Part shown: positions 39,466-47,259 of the stretch, one piece after another
Layout of the letters: every line of letters begins with the position of its first letter
How positions within the stretch are numbered: the first letter of the stretch is position 1
Assembly: GCA_965119745.1 (NCBI GenBank)
Contig: OZ221973.1
Location: 2,852,001 to 2,916,000 of the forward strand
Direction: 5' to 3'
Origin: CAJFUR01 sp904420575
Lineage (GTDB): Bacteria > Actinomycetota > Coriobacteriia > Coriobacteriales > Eggerthellaceae
DNA length: 64,000 bases
Translations under genes and position numbers: made by a program
Notes under the pieces: generated by a model
The model's input: the letters and a program-made list of their open reading frames with translations, nothing else
Databases searched by the model: none
Told to the model about the DNA's origin: nothing

Positions 39466-40302
39466 CTATGCCAGCTCCTCCACCTTCGCGCCGGCCTCCA
39501 ACGCGTCGCCGTTCAGGCGGTAGAGCGCGTCCAGCAGATAGGTGCGGAACGACCCGTTGCCGTCCATGCCGCCCATGCGCCCCGCCGCCTGCTGGCCGGC
39601 AAGTCCCATGCCCGCCACGGCGGCTACCTGGGACTCCAAGAGGGCTTGGGGATTCGCCACGGCGAAGGCGGCGCACACGCAGGTGAGCATGCAGCCCGCG
39701 CCCGTGATGCGGCCCATGAGGGGGCTTCCGTTGCGGATGGCGAAGGCGCGGTCCGCGTCGGCCACGATGTCGATGGCCCCGGTGACGGCCACGACCGCAC
39801 CCGAGCGGGCGGCCAGGTCGCGCGCGAACGCGGCGCTCGCGGCCAGGTTTTCTTCCGTCACCACGTCGTCGGGGTTCACGTCGACGCCGCGCGTGGCGGC
39901 GGACGCTCCGGCGAGCGCCTTCACTTCCGACATGTTGCCGCGCACCACGCGCACCGGCAGTTCGTCCAACAGTTCGCCGGCGGTGTCCGTGCGCAGCGCG
40001 GAAGCGCCCGCCCCCACCGGGTCGAGCACGATGGCGTGGCCCAGTTCGGCCGCACGGGCACCGGCCACGTGCATGGCCTCGATGGAGCGCGCGTTCAGCG
40101 TGCCGATGTTGAGCACCAGCCCGCCGCAGATGGCGGTGATGTCGGCCACGTCGGCCGGCTCGTCGCTCATGATGGGACTGCCGCCGCTCGCCAGAAGCGC
40201 GTTCGCACAGTCGTTCACCGTGACGTAGTTCGTGATGCAATGCACGAGCGGCGTCGTGTTCCGCACGTTCTCAAGAGCGTTCTTCAAAGCGAATGGTTCC
40301 AT
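39466..40302 (-). CDS. thiM: Hydroxyethylthiazole kinase
   Basis: 278 residues from ATG 40302; AAAGGAG lies seven bases upstream. TPLVHCITNYVTVNDCANAL and ASGGSPIMSDEP are the ThiM N-terminal signature, VLDPVGAGAS the nucleotide site, and ITGAGCMLTCV the catalytic Cys loop. It phosphorylates salvaged thiazole. No thiazole synthesis genes (thiG, thiH, thiS) are in the window, which fits a salvage-assisted pathway. The 192-bp gap before it holds a perfect 24-bp inverted repeat. Confidence 0.93.
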   Translation of the reverse strand: MEPFALKNALENVRNTTPLVHCITNYVTVNDCANALLASGGSPIMSDEPADVADITAICGGLVLNIGTLNARSIEAMHVAGARAAELGHAIVLDPVGAGASALRTDTAGELLDELPVRVVRGNMSEVKALAGASAATRGVDVNPDDVVTEENLAASAAFARDLAARSGAVVAVTGAIDIVADADRAFAIRNGSPLMGRITGAGCMLTCVCAAFAVANPQALLESQVAAVAGMGLAGQQAAGRMGGMDGNGSFRTYLLDALYRLNGDALEAGAKVEELA

Positions 40303-40331
40303 ATTGACTCCTTTCGATAAAGGGCGATCGA

Positions 40332-40482
40332 GGCGCTGCGGGCCGTGACGGCGCGCAAGCGACTCCGAACGCCTTTTCTGTTCGTGCCCGAAGGGCACCG
40401 TCAAAAGCATGAGGCAGTGAAGCGCACGAGCGAAGCGAGCAGCGGAAGGGAGAGCTTTCGCGCCGTCACGGCCCGCAGCGCC
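40332..40482. repeat. Long palindromic element between thiC and thiM (24-bp perfect arms)
   Basis: GGCGCTGCGGGCCGTGACGG at 40332-40351, continuing to 40355, pairs perfectly with 40459-40482. Inside are a smaller hairpin (GTGCCC, GAA, GGGCAC near 40384-40398) and the motif GAGCGAAGCGAGC. The right arm ends CCCGCAGCGCC, close to the 12-mer CCGCAGCGTCGG found in the other elements, so I count it as a diverged member of the family. Confidence 0.75.
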
Positions 40483-40494
40483 GAACGGGTCGAC

Positions 40495-41856
40495 TCACGC
40501 TTTTCCCAAGTCAACGGTCAGTCCGTCCATGATGTTGTTCACCGTGCGCATGGCGCACATCTCGCCGCACATGGTGCAGGTGCCGTCGGTCGAGGGCGGG
40601 GCGCTCTCGAAGCAGCTGCGCGCGCGGACGGGATCGAGCGCGAGGTCGAACATCTCGTCCCAGGCCACGCGGCGGCGGGCGTCGCTCATGCGGTCGTCGC
40701 GCTCGCGCGCGCCGGGGACGCCTTTCGCGATGTCGGCCGCATGCGCGGCGATCTTCGTGGCCACGAGGCCCTCGCGCACGTCGGTTGCATCGGGCAGGCG
40801 CAGATGCTCGGCCGGCGTCACGTAGCAGAGGAAGTCCGCGCCCGAGGCGGCGGCCACGGCCCCGCCGATGGCGGCCGTGATGTGGTCGTAGCCCGGCGCG
40901 ATGTCGCAGACGAGCGGCCCGAGCACGTAGAAGGGCGCGTCGTGGCACAGGCGCTTCTCCAGCTTCATGTTCGCCGCTATCTCGTCGAGTGCCATGTGGC
41001 CGGGGCCCTCCACCATCACCTGCACGCCCGCATCCCACGCGCGCTTCGTGAGCTTGCCCATCTCGACGAGCTCGGCTATCTGGGCTGCGTCGGTGGCGTC
41101 GTAGGTGGAGCCGGGACGCAGGGCGTCGCCCAGGCTGATGGTCACGTCGTGCTCGTGCAGGATGGCCAGCACCTCGTCGTAGAACTCGTAGAAGGGGTTC
41201 TCGTTGCCGGTGGCCTCCATCCACGCGAAGATGAGCGAGCCGCCGCGGCTCACGATGTTCGTGAGGCGACCCGTTTCACGGAACGACTCGATGACCCGGC
41301 GGTTCATGCCGGCATGGATGGTGACGAAGTCCACGCCGTCCTCGGCGTGCGCGCGCACGACGTCGAGAAAGTCCGCGGCCGTGATGCCGATGAGCGGCTT
41401 CTCCAAATACCCGATGGCGTCGTACATCGGCACGGTGCCGATCATGGCCGGCGACTTCTCGATGAGCGCCCGGCGAAACGCCGCCGTCTTGCCGCTGTTC
41501 GACAGGTCCATGATAGCCTCGGCGCCCAGCTCAAGCGCCACGTCCACCTTCTTCCATTCCTCGGCCTCGCAGGCGAGGTCGCCCGAGATCCCTAAGTTCA
41601 CGTTCACCTTCGTGCGCAGGCCCGCGCCCACGCCCTCCGGCGACAGGCTCTCGTGGCGGATGTTCGCGGGAATGGCGATGCGGCCGGCAGCCACGCCCTC
41701 GCGGACGAATTCGGGATCGCGGTCCTCCTTCTGGGCCACGATCTCCATTTCGCGCGTCACCGTGCCGGCACGCGCGGCATCGATCTGCGTGACGGTCCGG
41801 GCGGTGGGGGGCGGTGCGGCAGGCGCGGCGGCCCGCGACGCTTCGTGATGCGTCAT
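40495..41856 (-). CDS. thiC: Phosphomethylpyrimidine synthase
   Basis: 453 residues from ATG 41856; AAGGGAG lies seven bases upstream and doubles as the end of the riboswitch. Radical SAM enzyme converting aminoimidazole ribotide to HMP-phosphate. IPANIRHESLSPEGVG, KVNVNLGISGD, IMDLSNSGK, VTIHAGMNRR and SRGGSLIFAWM are ThiC landmarks. The C-terminal cluster motif reads CTMCGEMC, that is Cys-x2-Cys-x3-Cys, one residue shorter than the Cys-x2-Cys-x4-Cys I know from E. coli ThiC. About 450 residues places it in the short ThiC group. Confidence 0.95.
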   Translation of the reverse strand: MTHHEASRAAAPAAPPPTARTVTQIDAARAGTVTREMEIVAQKEDRDPEFVREGVAAGRIAIPANIRHESLSPEGVGAGLRTKVNVNLGISGDLACEAEEWKKVDVALELGAEAIMDLSNSGKTAAFRRALIEKSPAMIGTVPMYDAIGYLEKPLIGITAADFLDVVRAHAEDGVDFVTIHAGMNRRVIESFRETGRLTNIVSRGGSLIFAWMEATGNENPFYEFYDEVLAILHEHDVTISLGDALRPGSTYDATDAAQIAELVEMGKLTKRAWDAGVQVMVEGPGHMALDEIAANMKLEKRLCHDAPFYVLGPLVCDIAPGYDHITAAIGGAVAAASGADFLCYVTPAEHLRLPDATDVREGLVATKIAAHAADIAKGVPGARERDDRMSDARRRVAWDEMFDLALDPVRARSCFESAPPSTDGTCTMCGEMCAMRTVNNIMDGLTVDLGKA

Positions 41857-41859
41857 AGA

Positions 41860-41963
41860 ACTCCCTTCGTTGGCATTACCCATGTCAGGTTCCTCGGGTC
41901 GAAGCGTTCCGGCGCTTCCTCTCAGCCTGCCCGGCCGTCAAGCGGCTGCAAGCTCCCCGGTAT
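41860..41963 (-). promoter_or_regulatory. TPP riboswitch (THI element) upstream of thiC
   Basis: On the minus strand the element runs from ACCGGGGAGC through GGCTGAGAGG, a GC-rich hairpin, then ACCCGAGGAACCTGACATGG, GTAATGCCAACG and AAGGGAG. CTGAGA, ACCTGA and AATGCCA are the conserved TPP-binding blocks in the right order. The last block overlaps the thiC ribosome site, so binding of thiamine diphosphate probably blocks translation, shutting thiC-thiM-thiE when thiamine is plentiful. Confidence 0.93.
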
Positions 41964-42079
41964 GAAAAGGTGCGAAGCCAGTATACGTCAGCCGGTCACC
42001 GCGCGATCCCCCGATTCGCGCAATGCACGAAAACGCCCGCCCGCAGGTTGAAACAGGGCGCTCAGGTTGGCGTCGTGAA

Positions 42080-42148
42080 CCAGCGAGGCCGGCCGTGGTA
42101 CCCCGAAATCGCGCGAAGGCGGGATGCCCCGGCCGGCCGCAGCGTCGG
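42080..42148. repeat. Short palindromic element with exact 12-mer, between thiN and thiC
   Basis: CAGCGAGG, then a left arm CCGGCCGTGGTACCCCG, a 10-15 base loop and a right arm CGGGATGCCCCGGCCGG, followed directly by CCGCAGCGTCGG (42137-42148). Arms are imperfect. The inner hairpin of other copies is missing. It lies just past the thiN stop. Confidence 0.7.
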
Positions 42149-42164
42149 CGTCGTCCTCTGCCCG

Positions 42165-42797
42165 TCAGTCCAGCGGATAGAACACGTACAGCGTGCCCTC
42201 TTCCACGGCGATGGTGGCTTGTTCGCCCGTGAGCTCGTTCGAAAGGCCGCGCGAGGTGCGGTTCGTGAGCGCCTCGTCGTCCAGCGAGTATTCCAGCCCC
42301 CGTTCGATGACGCCCTTCGCCACGTCGTTCGCCGCAAACACCGACACGGTCCCGGCGGCGGGCTCATCCGGCAGTTCGAAGACGTCCGGACCGGTGAGCA
42401 GGCGCACGGCGAAGCCGTCGCCTATGCCGGTCACGTGCAGGCCGCGTTCGGAGAACTTGGCGAACAGCTGCAGGTTCGCCAGCGTGTGGTCGAGCCGGCC
42501 GGAGAGCGCCCCGTACACCATCAGTTCCTCGTGCTCCCACATGACGGCCTTTTCCATGGCCAGCTCCATGTCGCTCTTGTCCTTCTTCACGGGATGGCGG
42601 GACACGCGGCGGCACTTCGGCACGTAGCCGAGCGAGTCGAAGTCGCCCACGGCCATGTCCGGCTCGACGCCGAGGGCCTCCAGGTGCGCGAAGCCCGCAT
42701 CGACCGCGATCACGAAGTCGAACGCACCTGCTTCGTGGCGGGCGCGGAAGTCCTCCGCGTTGAAGTCGACCGCTCCCACGAGCGCACAGGTGCTCAT
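42165..42797 (-). CDS. thiN: Thiamine pyrophosphokinase
   Basis: 210 residues from ATG 42797, overlapping the GNAT stop (ATGA). FVIAVDAGFAHLEALG, MAVGDFDSLGYVP, KKDKSDMELAMEKA and GALSGRLDHTLANLQL are the conserved substrate and Mg-binding motifs of ThiN-type enzymes, which make thiamine diphosphate from free thiamine and ATP. It is transcribed separately from thiC and has no riboswitch that I can see. Confidence 0.92.
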   Translation of the reverse strand: MSTCALVGAVDFNAEDFRARHEAGAFDFVIAVDAGFAHLEALGVEPDMAVGDFDSLGYVPKCRRVSRHPVKKDKSDMELAMEKAVMWEHEELMVYGALSGRLDHTLANLQLFAKFSERGLHVTGIGDGFAVRLLTGPDVFELPDEPAAGTVSVFAANDVAKGVIERGLEYSLDDEALTNRTSRGLSNELTGEQATIAVEEGTLYVFYPLD

Positions 42798-43312
42798 CGG
42801 GCAGCACCCCCTTCGCCGCGCGCGCCGGCTTCGGCCGCAAGGGCGTAAAGCGACGCGCCCGTCAGGCGGTGATGCACCCACTCGTCCATGCGGTCGGCGC
42901 CGATCCCCTGGTAGAAGCGCAGACTCGGTTCGTTCCAGTCCAGGCAGGACCAGTCGAGCCGCTGCCAACCGCGCTCGCGGCAGATGCGCGCGAGCTGCGC
43001 CACGAGCGTCCGGCCCACGCCGGCGCCCCGACGGTCCTCCCGCACGTACAGGTCTTCCAGGTACATGCCGCCCGTGCCCGTCCACGTGGAGAAGTTCTGG
43101 AAGAAGACCGCCATGCCCACAACGGTGCCGTCCTCGCTCACGGCCAGCAGCGCTTCGGCAGCCTGCTTGTCGAACAGCCACGTCGTCAGGATCTCGGGCG
43201 TGGCGCGCACTTCGTCGGCCGCATGTTCGTAGGCCGCCAGCTGGCGTATCAGGTCCAGCACGGCGGGGACGTCGGCAGGCGTGGCGAATCGAAAAGAGAA
43301 TTGGTCGTGCAT
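42794..43312 (-). CDS. GNAT-family N-acetyltransferase
   Basis: 172 residues from ATG 43312, with AAGGAG eight bases upstream. The GNAT core shows MYLEDLYVREDRRGAGVGR, where Arg-x2-Gly-x-Gly is the acetyl-CoA pyrophosphate loop, then WNEPSLRFYQGIGAD, the fourth motif. It resembles the diamine/spermidine acetyltransferase-like subgroup (YEHAADEVRATPE region). Co-translated with thiN. Substrate unknown; a link with thiamine is not implied by sequence. Confidence 0.85.
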   Translation of the reverse strand: MHDQFSFRFATPADVPAVLDLIRQLAAYEHAADEVRATPEILTTWLFDKQAAEALLAVSEDGTVVGMAVFFQNFSTWTGTGGMYLEDLYVREDRRGAGVGRTLVAQLARICRERGWQRLDWSCLDWNEPSLRFYQGIGADRMDEWVHHRLTGASLYALAAEAGARGEGGAAR

Positions 43313-43407
43313 GCATGCTCCTTGCTTGACGGTTGCGGGGCGAACGGTGCTTTCGCAACGTCTGGCATTTCCCGGCCCAGCGTTTTTGTCTTCCCGGTCC
43401 ATCCAAC

Positions 43408-43527
43408 GTCAGCGAGGGGCGTTCTGGTGCTGAAGATTGCTCCGTCATGCGGCCGAGCGTGCTTTCGCACGTGAGGACAAGCATGAAAGTGGCAAGATTT
43501 TGTACCAGAACGTCCCACAGCGTCGAG
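43408..43527. repeat. Palindromic element upstream of rnpB
   Basis: GTCAGCGAGG (43408-43417), left arm GGCGTTCTGGT, a middle with the hairpin CGTGCTTTCGCACG, right arm ACCAGAACGTCC, and a degenerate end CACAGCGTCGAG. The arms pair almost perfectly over 11-12 bases. It occupies most of the GNAT-rnpB gap. Confidence 0.7.
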
Positions 43528-43564
43528 TAGTTCCGTTGGCCGTCAAGCCGCCGGAACAATATGC

Positions 43565-43570
43565 TAGAAT
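43565..43570 (+). promoter_or_regulatory. -10 element of rnpB
   Basis: TAGAAT ends eight bases before the first base of the RNase P RNA, the right distance for initiation at its 5' end. The -35 is weak (TTGGCC at 43536, with a long spacer). Confidence 0.55.
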
Positions 43571-43577
43571 ACCATAC

Positions 43578-43938
43578 GCGAGCGGGCCAGGCGATCGCAC
43601 GCCTTCGGGCGTGAGGAAAGTCCGGGCTCCATAGGGCAGGATGCCAGCTAACGGCTGGGCGGGGCGACCCGACGGATTAGTGCCACAGAAAAGAAGACTC
43701 CCCCGCGAACACGCGCCTCGGCGCGCGGCAACGGGAGAAAAGCTGAAACGGTGCGGTAAGAGCGCACCAGCGCGTCGGCAACGGCGTGGCTTGGAAAACC
43801 CCATCCGGAGCAAGCGCAAATAGGAACGCGACACGGTGGCCCGCCGTACGTTCGGGTTGCGTGCTTGAGGCGTGCGGCGACGCACGTTCGAGATAAATGG
43901 TCGTCCAACGACAGAACCCGGCTTATCGGCCCGCTCGC
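43578..43938 (+). ncRNA. rnpB: RNase P RNA, bacterial type A
   Basis: About 361 bases. The first and last bases pair (GCGAGCGGGCC with GGCCCGCTCGC, helix P1). Conserved blocks appear in order: GAGGAAAGTCCGGGCTCC, AGGGCAGGATGCCAG, CCACAGAAAAGAAG, GAAACGGTGCGGTAAGAG, and near the 3' end AGATAAATGG then ACAGAACCCGGCTTAT. It is the catalytic RNA that trims tRNA 5' ends. It is the only plus-strand gene between 37 and 64 kb. Confidence 0.97.
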
Positions 43939-43950
43939 ATTCTTTCAAAA

Positions 43951-43985
43951 CCCTCGGTTTCGCCTGCGGGAAAGAGGGCTTTTGT
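43951..43985 (+). terminator. rnpB terminator
   Basis: CCCTC (43951-43955) pairs with GAGGG (43974-43978), followed by CTTTTGTT; AAAA precedes the stem and extends it against the T-run. It starts 12 bases after the RNA 3' end. Confidence 0.7.
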
Positions 43986-44061
43986 TATGAAAAGATCTCT
44001 CATACGCACGGACCCCGAAGCCTGCGAGAGTGCCTATTCGAGATGACACTCCAGGAGAGGC

Positions 44062-45045
44062 TTACGCCGGGTACAGCGTGTAGGCGCGGCCCTCCCCCGT
44101 CGCGTGCGAGTGGATGGTCACGCCGAAGGCGCGCTCGATGGCGCCGGCCTTCAGCACCTCCCCCACCGTGCCGGCGCAGGCAGCCTTTCCGCGCTCCATC
44201 ACCAGCAGGCGGTCGGAGTAGCGCAGGGCCAGGTCCAGATCGTGGATGACCATGACGATGGTCTTGTTCGCCTCTTCGTTGAGCTTTCGGACGAGCTGCA
44301 TCGTCTCGTGGCAGGCGCGGATGTCCAGATAGGTGGTGGGCTCGTCAAGCACGATGAGGTCGGTGTCCTGCGCGAGCGTCATCGCGATGAACGCGCGCTG
44401 GCGCTCGCCGCCGGAGAGGCGACGCAGCTCGTGGTCGCGGAACCGTCCGATGCCGGCCAGCTCGAGCGCGCGTTCCACATGGTCGCGGTCCTCGCGCGAG
44501 AGCCGGCCCTGGTGGGACAGGTACGGGTAGCGCCCGCACGCCACCAGCGCCTCCACGGTCATGGCCGGCGGGCGCGAGGCCTGCGCCAGCACGGCCACGC
44601 GCTGCGCCCGCTCCTTCGCCCTCATCGACAGCGTGGGCACGCCGTCCACCAGCACCTCTCCCGCACTCGGCCGCAGAAGGCCGTCGACCAGCTTGATCAT
44701 CGTGGACTTCCCGCAGCCGTTCGGCCCCACGATGCTGGTCACCACGCCGTGCAGGAACGCCGCCGAAAGCCCCTCGATGAACGGCTCCCTCCCATACGAG
44801 AACGAGACGCCGCGAAGCTCGATGGCCGACGCTGCGGCGAGACCCTTCGACTCGCTTCGCTCGCTCAGGATGACAGCGGAGGGCTTCGCCCCTTCCTCGT
44901 CCGAACCCAACGGCTGGGCGGCGGGAGCCTGATGCGAGTTACGCACGAGCCGAACGTCCCTGTGGGACGTTCGTGCGAGCAGGGCTGTCTGAGCAGCAGA
45001 CCCCCACCGCCCAGGCGCGTGCCGAAGAACGGTCTCTTTACTCAA
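44062..45045 (-). CDS. ABC transporter ATP-binding protein, iron/heme/cobalamin type (FecE/FhuC-like), with repeat-derived N-terminus
   Basis: 327 residues from TTG 45045, supported by AGGAGG seven bases upstream and an eight-base overlap with the permease stop. The ATPase core begins near residue 74 (AIELRGVSFSYG): Walker A GPNGCGKST, Q-loop LAQASRPPAMT, signature LSGGERQRAFIA, Walker B LIVLDEPTTYLD and switch His in VIHDLDLALRY. Normal FecE-type proteins are about 255-275 residues. The extra first 73 residues come from a palindrome (44914-45014), a repeat translated as VILSERSESK and a 12-mer element (44826-44837). It powers the FecCD permease encoded just upstream. Confidence 0.9.
   Translation of the reverse strand: MSKETVLRHAPGRWGSAAQTALLARTSHRDVRLVRNSHQAPAAQPLGSDEEGAKPSAVILSERSESKGLAAASAIELRGVSFSYGREPFIEGLSAAFLHGVVTSIVGPNGCGKSTMIKLVDGLLRPSAGEVLVDGVPTLSMRAKERAQRVAVLAQASRPPAMTVEALVACGRYPYLSHQGRLSREDRDHVERALELAGIGRFRDHELRRLSGGERQRAFIAMTLAQDTDLIVLDEPTTYLDIRACHETMQLVRKLNEEANKTIVMVIHDLDLALRYSDRLLVMERGKAACAGTVGEVLKAGAIERAFGVTIHSHATGEGRAYTLYPA
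44826..45014 (-). repeat. Composite palindromic element forming the 5' end of the ABC ATPase gene
   Basis: Imperfect outer arms 44914-44929 and 44999-45014 enclose a perfect 10-bp inverted repeat, CGAACGTCCC (44951-44960) with 44964-44973. Next comes a repeat-like stretch at 44843-44874 (CTTCGACTCGCTTCGCTCGC and a few more bases), a type I recall as common between genes in gut actinobacteria and clostridia. It ends with an exact 12-mer CCGCAGCGTCGG read on the minus strand at 44837-44826, right where the ATPase core begins. Confidence 0.7.
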
Positions 45046-46045
45046 GGCCCCGCCTCCTGTTCTTCAGGATGAGGTAGATGAAGAAGGGACCGCCCAGAAA
45101 CGCCATGAGGATGCCCACCGGCACCTCGTAGGGCGCGAACATGATGCGGGACAGAAGGTCGCACAGCACCACGAACGCCGCGCCGCATGCGGCCGAAAGC
45201 GGCAACACCCAGCGGTTGTCGTGGCCCACGAAGAAGCGCACGAGGTGCGGGACGATGAGCCCCACGAACCCGAGCAGCCCGGCGAAGCTCACGGCCGCGC
45301 CCGCCAGCACGGCGGCCAGGCCCAGCATGGCCAGGCGCGTCGCGCCCACGTTCATGCCGAGCGCGTGGGCCGTGTCGTCGCCGAGCGCCATGATGTTGAG
45401 CTTTCCCGCGGCCACAAGCGCCGCGGCCAGGCCGGCCACGATGTAGAGGGCCGGCCACAACAGGTCGCCCATGAGCACGCCGGACAGGCCGCCGACGAGG
45501 AACGACGACGAGCCGATGTAGGCGTCGGGGTTCACGATGAGGATGGTGTTCATGCCCGCACCGAACACCGACGTGATGGCGATGCCGGCCAGCACCACCG
45601 TGAGCCGCGACGTGGAGGCCCCCAGTGAGATGCCGAAGATGACGAGCGCCGTCGCCAGCGCCCCGGCGAACGCCGCGAGCGGCGGGAGCCACAGCGCGCT
45701 GGGAAACACGCTGGCCGCGACGAGCACGGCGAGCCCCGCCCCCGAGTTGATGCCGATGATGTTGGGGCTGGCCATGGGGTTGTCGAGCACCGCCTGGATG
45801 ATGGCGCCGGCCACCGCGAGCGCGCCGCCGGCCAGAAGCGCCGCCAGCACGCGCGGCAGGCGCACGTTCACGAGGATGCTCTTCGCGGAGGCAGCCACGT
45901 CGCCGCCCGTCGCCCAGGCCACCAGGTCGCCCAGGCTCACCGACGACGAGCCCACCAGGAACGCCGCGACCGTCGCCGCCACGAGGACGGCGACGGAGAC
46001 GACGGTGGCGACGGGGGCCGCCTTGTCCCGGCTGAATCCGGCCAC
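45038..46045 (-). CDS. FecCD/BtuC-family ABC permease
   Basis: 335 residues from GTG 46045, 20 bases after the binding-protein stop. About ten membrane helices. Landmarks: VRLPRVLAALLAGGALAVAG, LDNPMASPNIIGINSGAG, LGMNVGATRLAML and GLLGFVGLIVPHLVRFFVGHD, where the last is the FecCD loop contacting the ATPase. It forms a homodimeric channel for siderophore, heme or corrinoid import. Confidence 0.93.
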   Translation of the reverse strand: MAGFSRDKAAPVATVVSVAVLVAATVAAFLVGSSSVSLGDLVAWATGGDVAASAKSILVNVRLPRVLAALLAGGALAVAGAIIQAVLDNPMASPNIIGINSGAGLAVLVAASVFPSALWLPPLAAFAGALATALVIFGISLGASTSRLTVVLAGIAITSVFGAGMNTILIVNPDAYIGSSSFLVGGLSGVLMGDLLWPALYIVAGLAAALVAAGKLNIMALGDDTAHALGMNVGATRLAMLGLAAVLAGAAVSFAGLLGFVGLIVPHLVRFFVGHDNRWVLPLSAACGAAFVVLCDLLSRIMFAPYEVPVGILMAFLGGPFFIYLILKNRRRGLE

Positions 46046-46064
46046 GGAAGGTCAGGCCTTCGCT

Positions 46065-47072
46065 TTACGCGTACAGCGCGTCGTAGAGGACCTGGTAGCT
46101 CTGATCCCAGCGCTCGTTGGGCTTGTACTGGAACAGGTGCGGGTCGAGCGTGACGTAGTTGCCGTTCTGCACCGCCGAGAGCGTGGACCACGCCGGGTTC
46201 GCTGCCGTCTGGTCCTCGAGCGCCTTCATGGCCGCCGCGTCGTCGTTGCCCATGGGCACCACGAAGATGAAGTCGGGGTTCAGCTCGATGATGGATTCCA
46301 GGCTGAAGTCCTTGAGCAGGCTCTTGTTCTCGTCCACGAGGTTCCTGACGCCCAGGTCGGCCAGCATCGCGCCGGTCATGGTGGAGGACGCCTGCACGCG
46401 GGTGCCGCCGGAGTAGGTGGTCAGCACCAGCGCCGTCGGCGCCTCGCCTGCCGGCACCTTGGCCACGATGTCGCCGATACGGGCCTTCGTGGCCTCGCCG
46501 TTCTGCTCGTACAGGTCGGCGCGGCCGGTGATGTCGGTGCAGGTCTTGAGCATGCGCAGGTAGTCTTCGAACGTGGTCACCTGGAACGCCGCCACGGGGA
46601 TGCCGGACGCCTCGAGGGCGGCCTTGAGGTCGGTCTGGCTGGACTCGCCGCCGCGACCGCCCGAACCGCTGGTCATGATCACGAAGTCGGGCTCGAGCGC
46701 GATGATGGCCTCCAGGTTGGGGTTCGCGAAGTCGCCGACCTTCTGCACGTCGGCGGACTTGAGGTCGTAGTCGGACAGCGTGAAGGCGTCGTCGGACGCG
46801 CCGACAAGCGAGCCGCCCGCCAGCTCCCAGATGCTCGCGAAGCTGCCCATGCAGGCCACGACGCGCTGCGGATCGTCCACGGTGACTTCAGCGCCGGTGT
46901 CGTCGGTGAAGGTGACGGGGCCGGTCTGCGAGGCCTGTCCGGCCTGCGCCTGCGGGACGCTCGCGTCGGTGCCAGCCTCGGGTTGGGAGGTCGAGCAGGC
47001 GGAGAGCAGCATCGAGGCGGCGAGAGACGCGGCGAGGGCGGCGGGCACGATGCGCTGGGAGATGATGGTCAT
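46065..47072 (-). CDS. Iron/heme-type ABC substrate-binding lipoprotein
   Basis: 335 residues from ATG 47072, with AAAGGAG six bases upstream. The signal peptide ends in the lipobox LLSAC (Cys about residue 26), so it is lipid-anchored outside. A short Gln/Ala linker precedes the type III fold: VTFTDDTGAEVTVDD, RVVACMGSFASIWELAGG, FANPNLEAIIALEPDFVI and the C-terminal LNPDFIFVVPMGND. These are the periplasmic_binding_2 landmarks shared by siderophore, heme and B12 receptors. Ligand not determinable. Confidence 0.9.
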   Translation of the reverse strand: MTIISQRIVPAALAASLAASMLLSACSTSQPEAGTDASVPQAQAGQASQTGPVTFTDDTGAEVTVDDPQRVVACMGSFASIWELAGGSLVGASDDAFTLSDYDLKSADVQKVGDFANPNLEAIIALEPDFVIMTSGSGGRGGESSQTDLKAALEASGIPVAAFQVTTFEDYLRMLKTCTDITGRADLYEQNGEATKARIGDIVAKVPAGEAPTALVLTTYSGGTRVQASSTMTGAMLADLGVRNLVDENKSLLKDFSLESIIELNPDFIFVVPMGNDDAAAMKALEDQTAANPAWSTLSAVQNGNYVTLDPHLFQYKPNERWDQSYQVLYDALYA

Positions 47073-47109
47073 GGGGCTCCTTTCGATAAGATGATCCAGG
47101 TCCAGCAAG

Positions 47110-47259
47110 GTCAGCGAGGGTTTCCGTGGTGCCCGAGATCGTGGGGAGTGCGAGGGTGAGGCGTACTTCGGTACGCGAGCCCTCGCACTCGCCGCGAGAT
47201 CGGGTGCCACGGGAAGCCGCAGCGTCGGTTAGCTGCGCTGTTCGTCAGAACAGCGCAGC
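47110..47259. repeat. Nested palindromic element with exact 12-mer, between binding protein and radical SAM genes
   Basis: GTCAGCGAGG (47110-47119), outer left arm TTTCCGTGGTGCCCGAGATC, inner arms GAGTGCGAGGG (47146-47156) and CCCTCGCACTC (47180-47190) around GCGTAC-TTCG-GTACGC, an outer right arm GATCGGGTGCCACGGGAA, then CCGCAGCGTCGG (47217-47228). A second perfect 12-bp hairpin (47232-47243 with 47248-47259) follows and lies within the last codons of the radical SAM gene. Confidence 0.8.
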
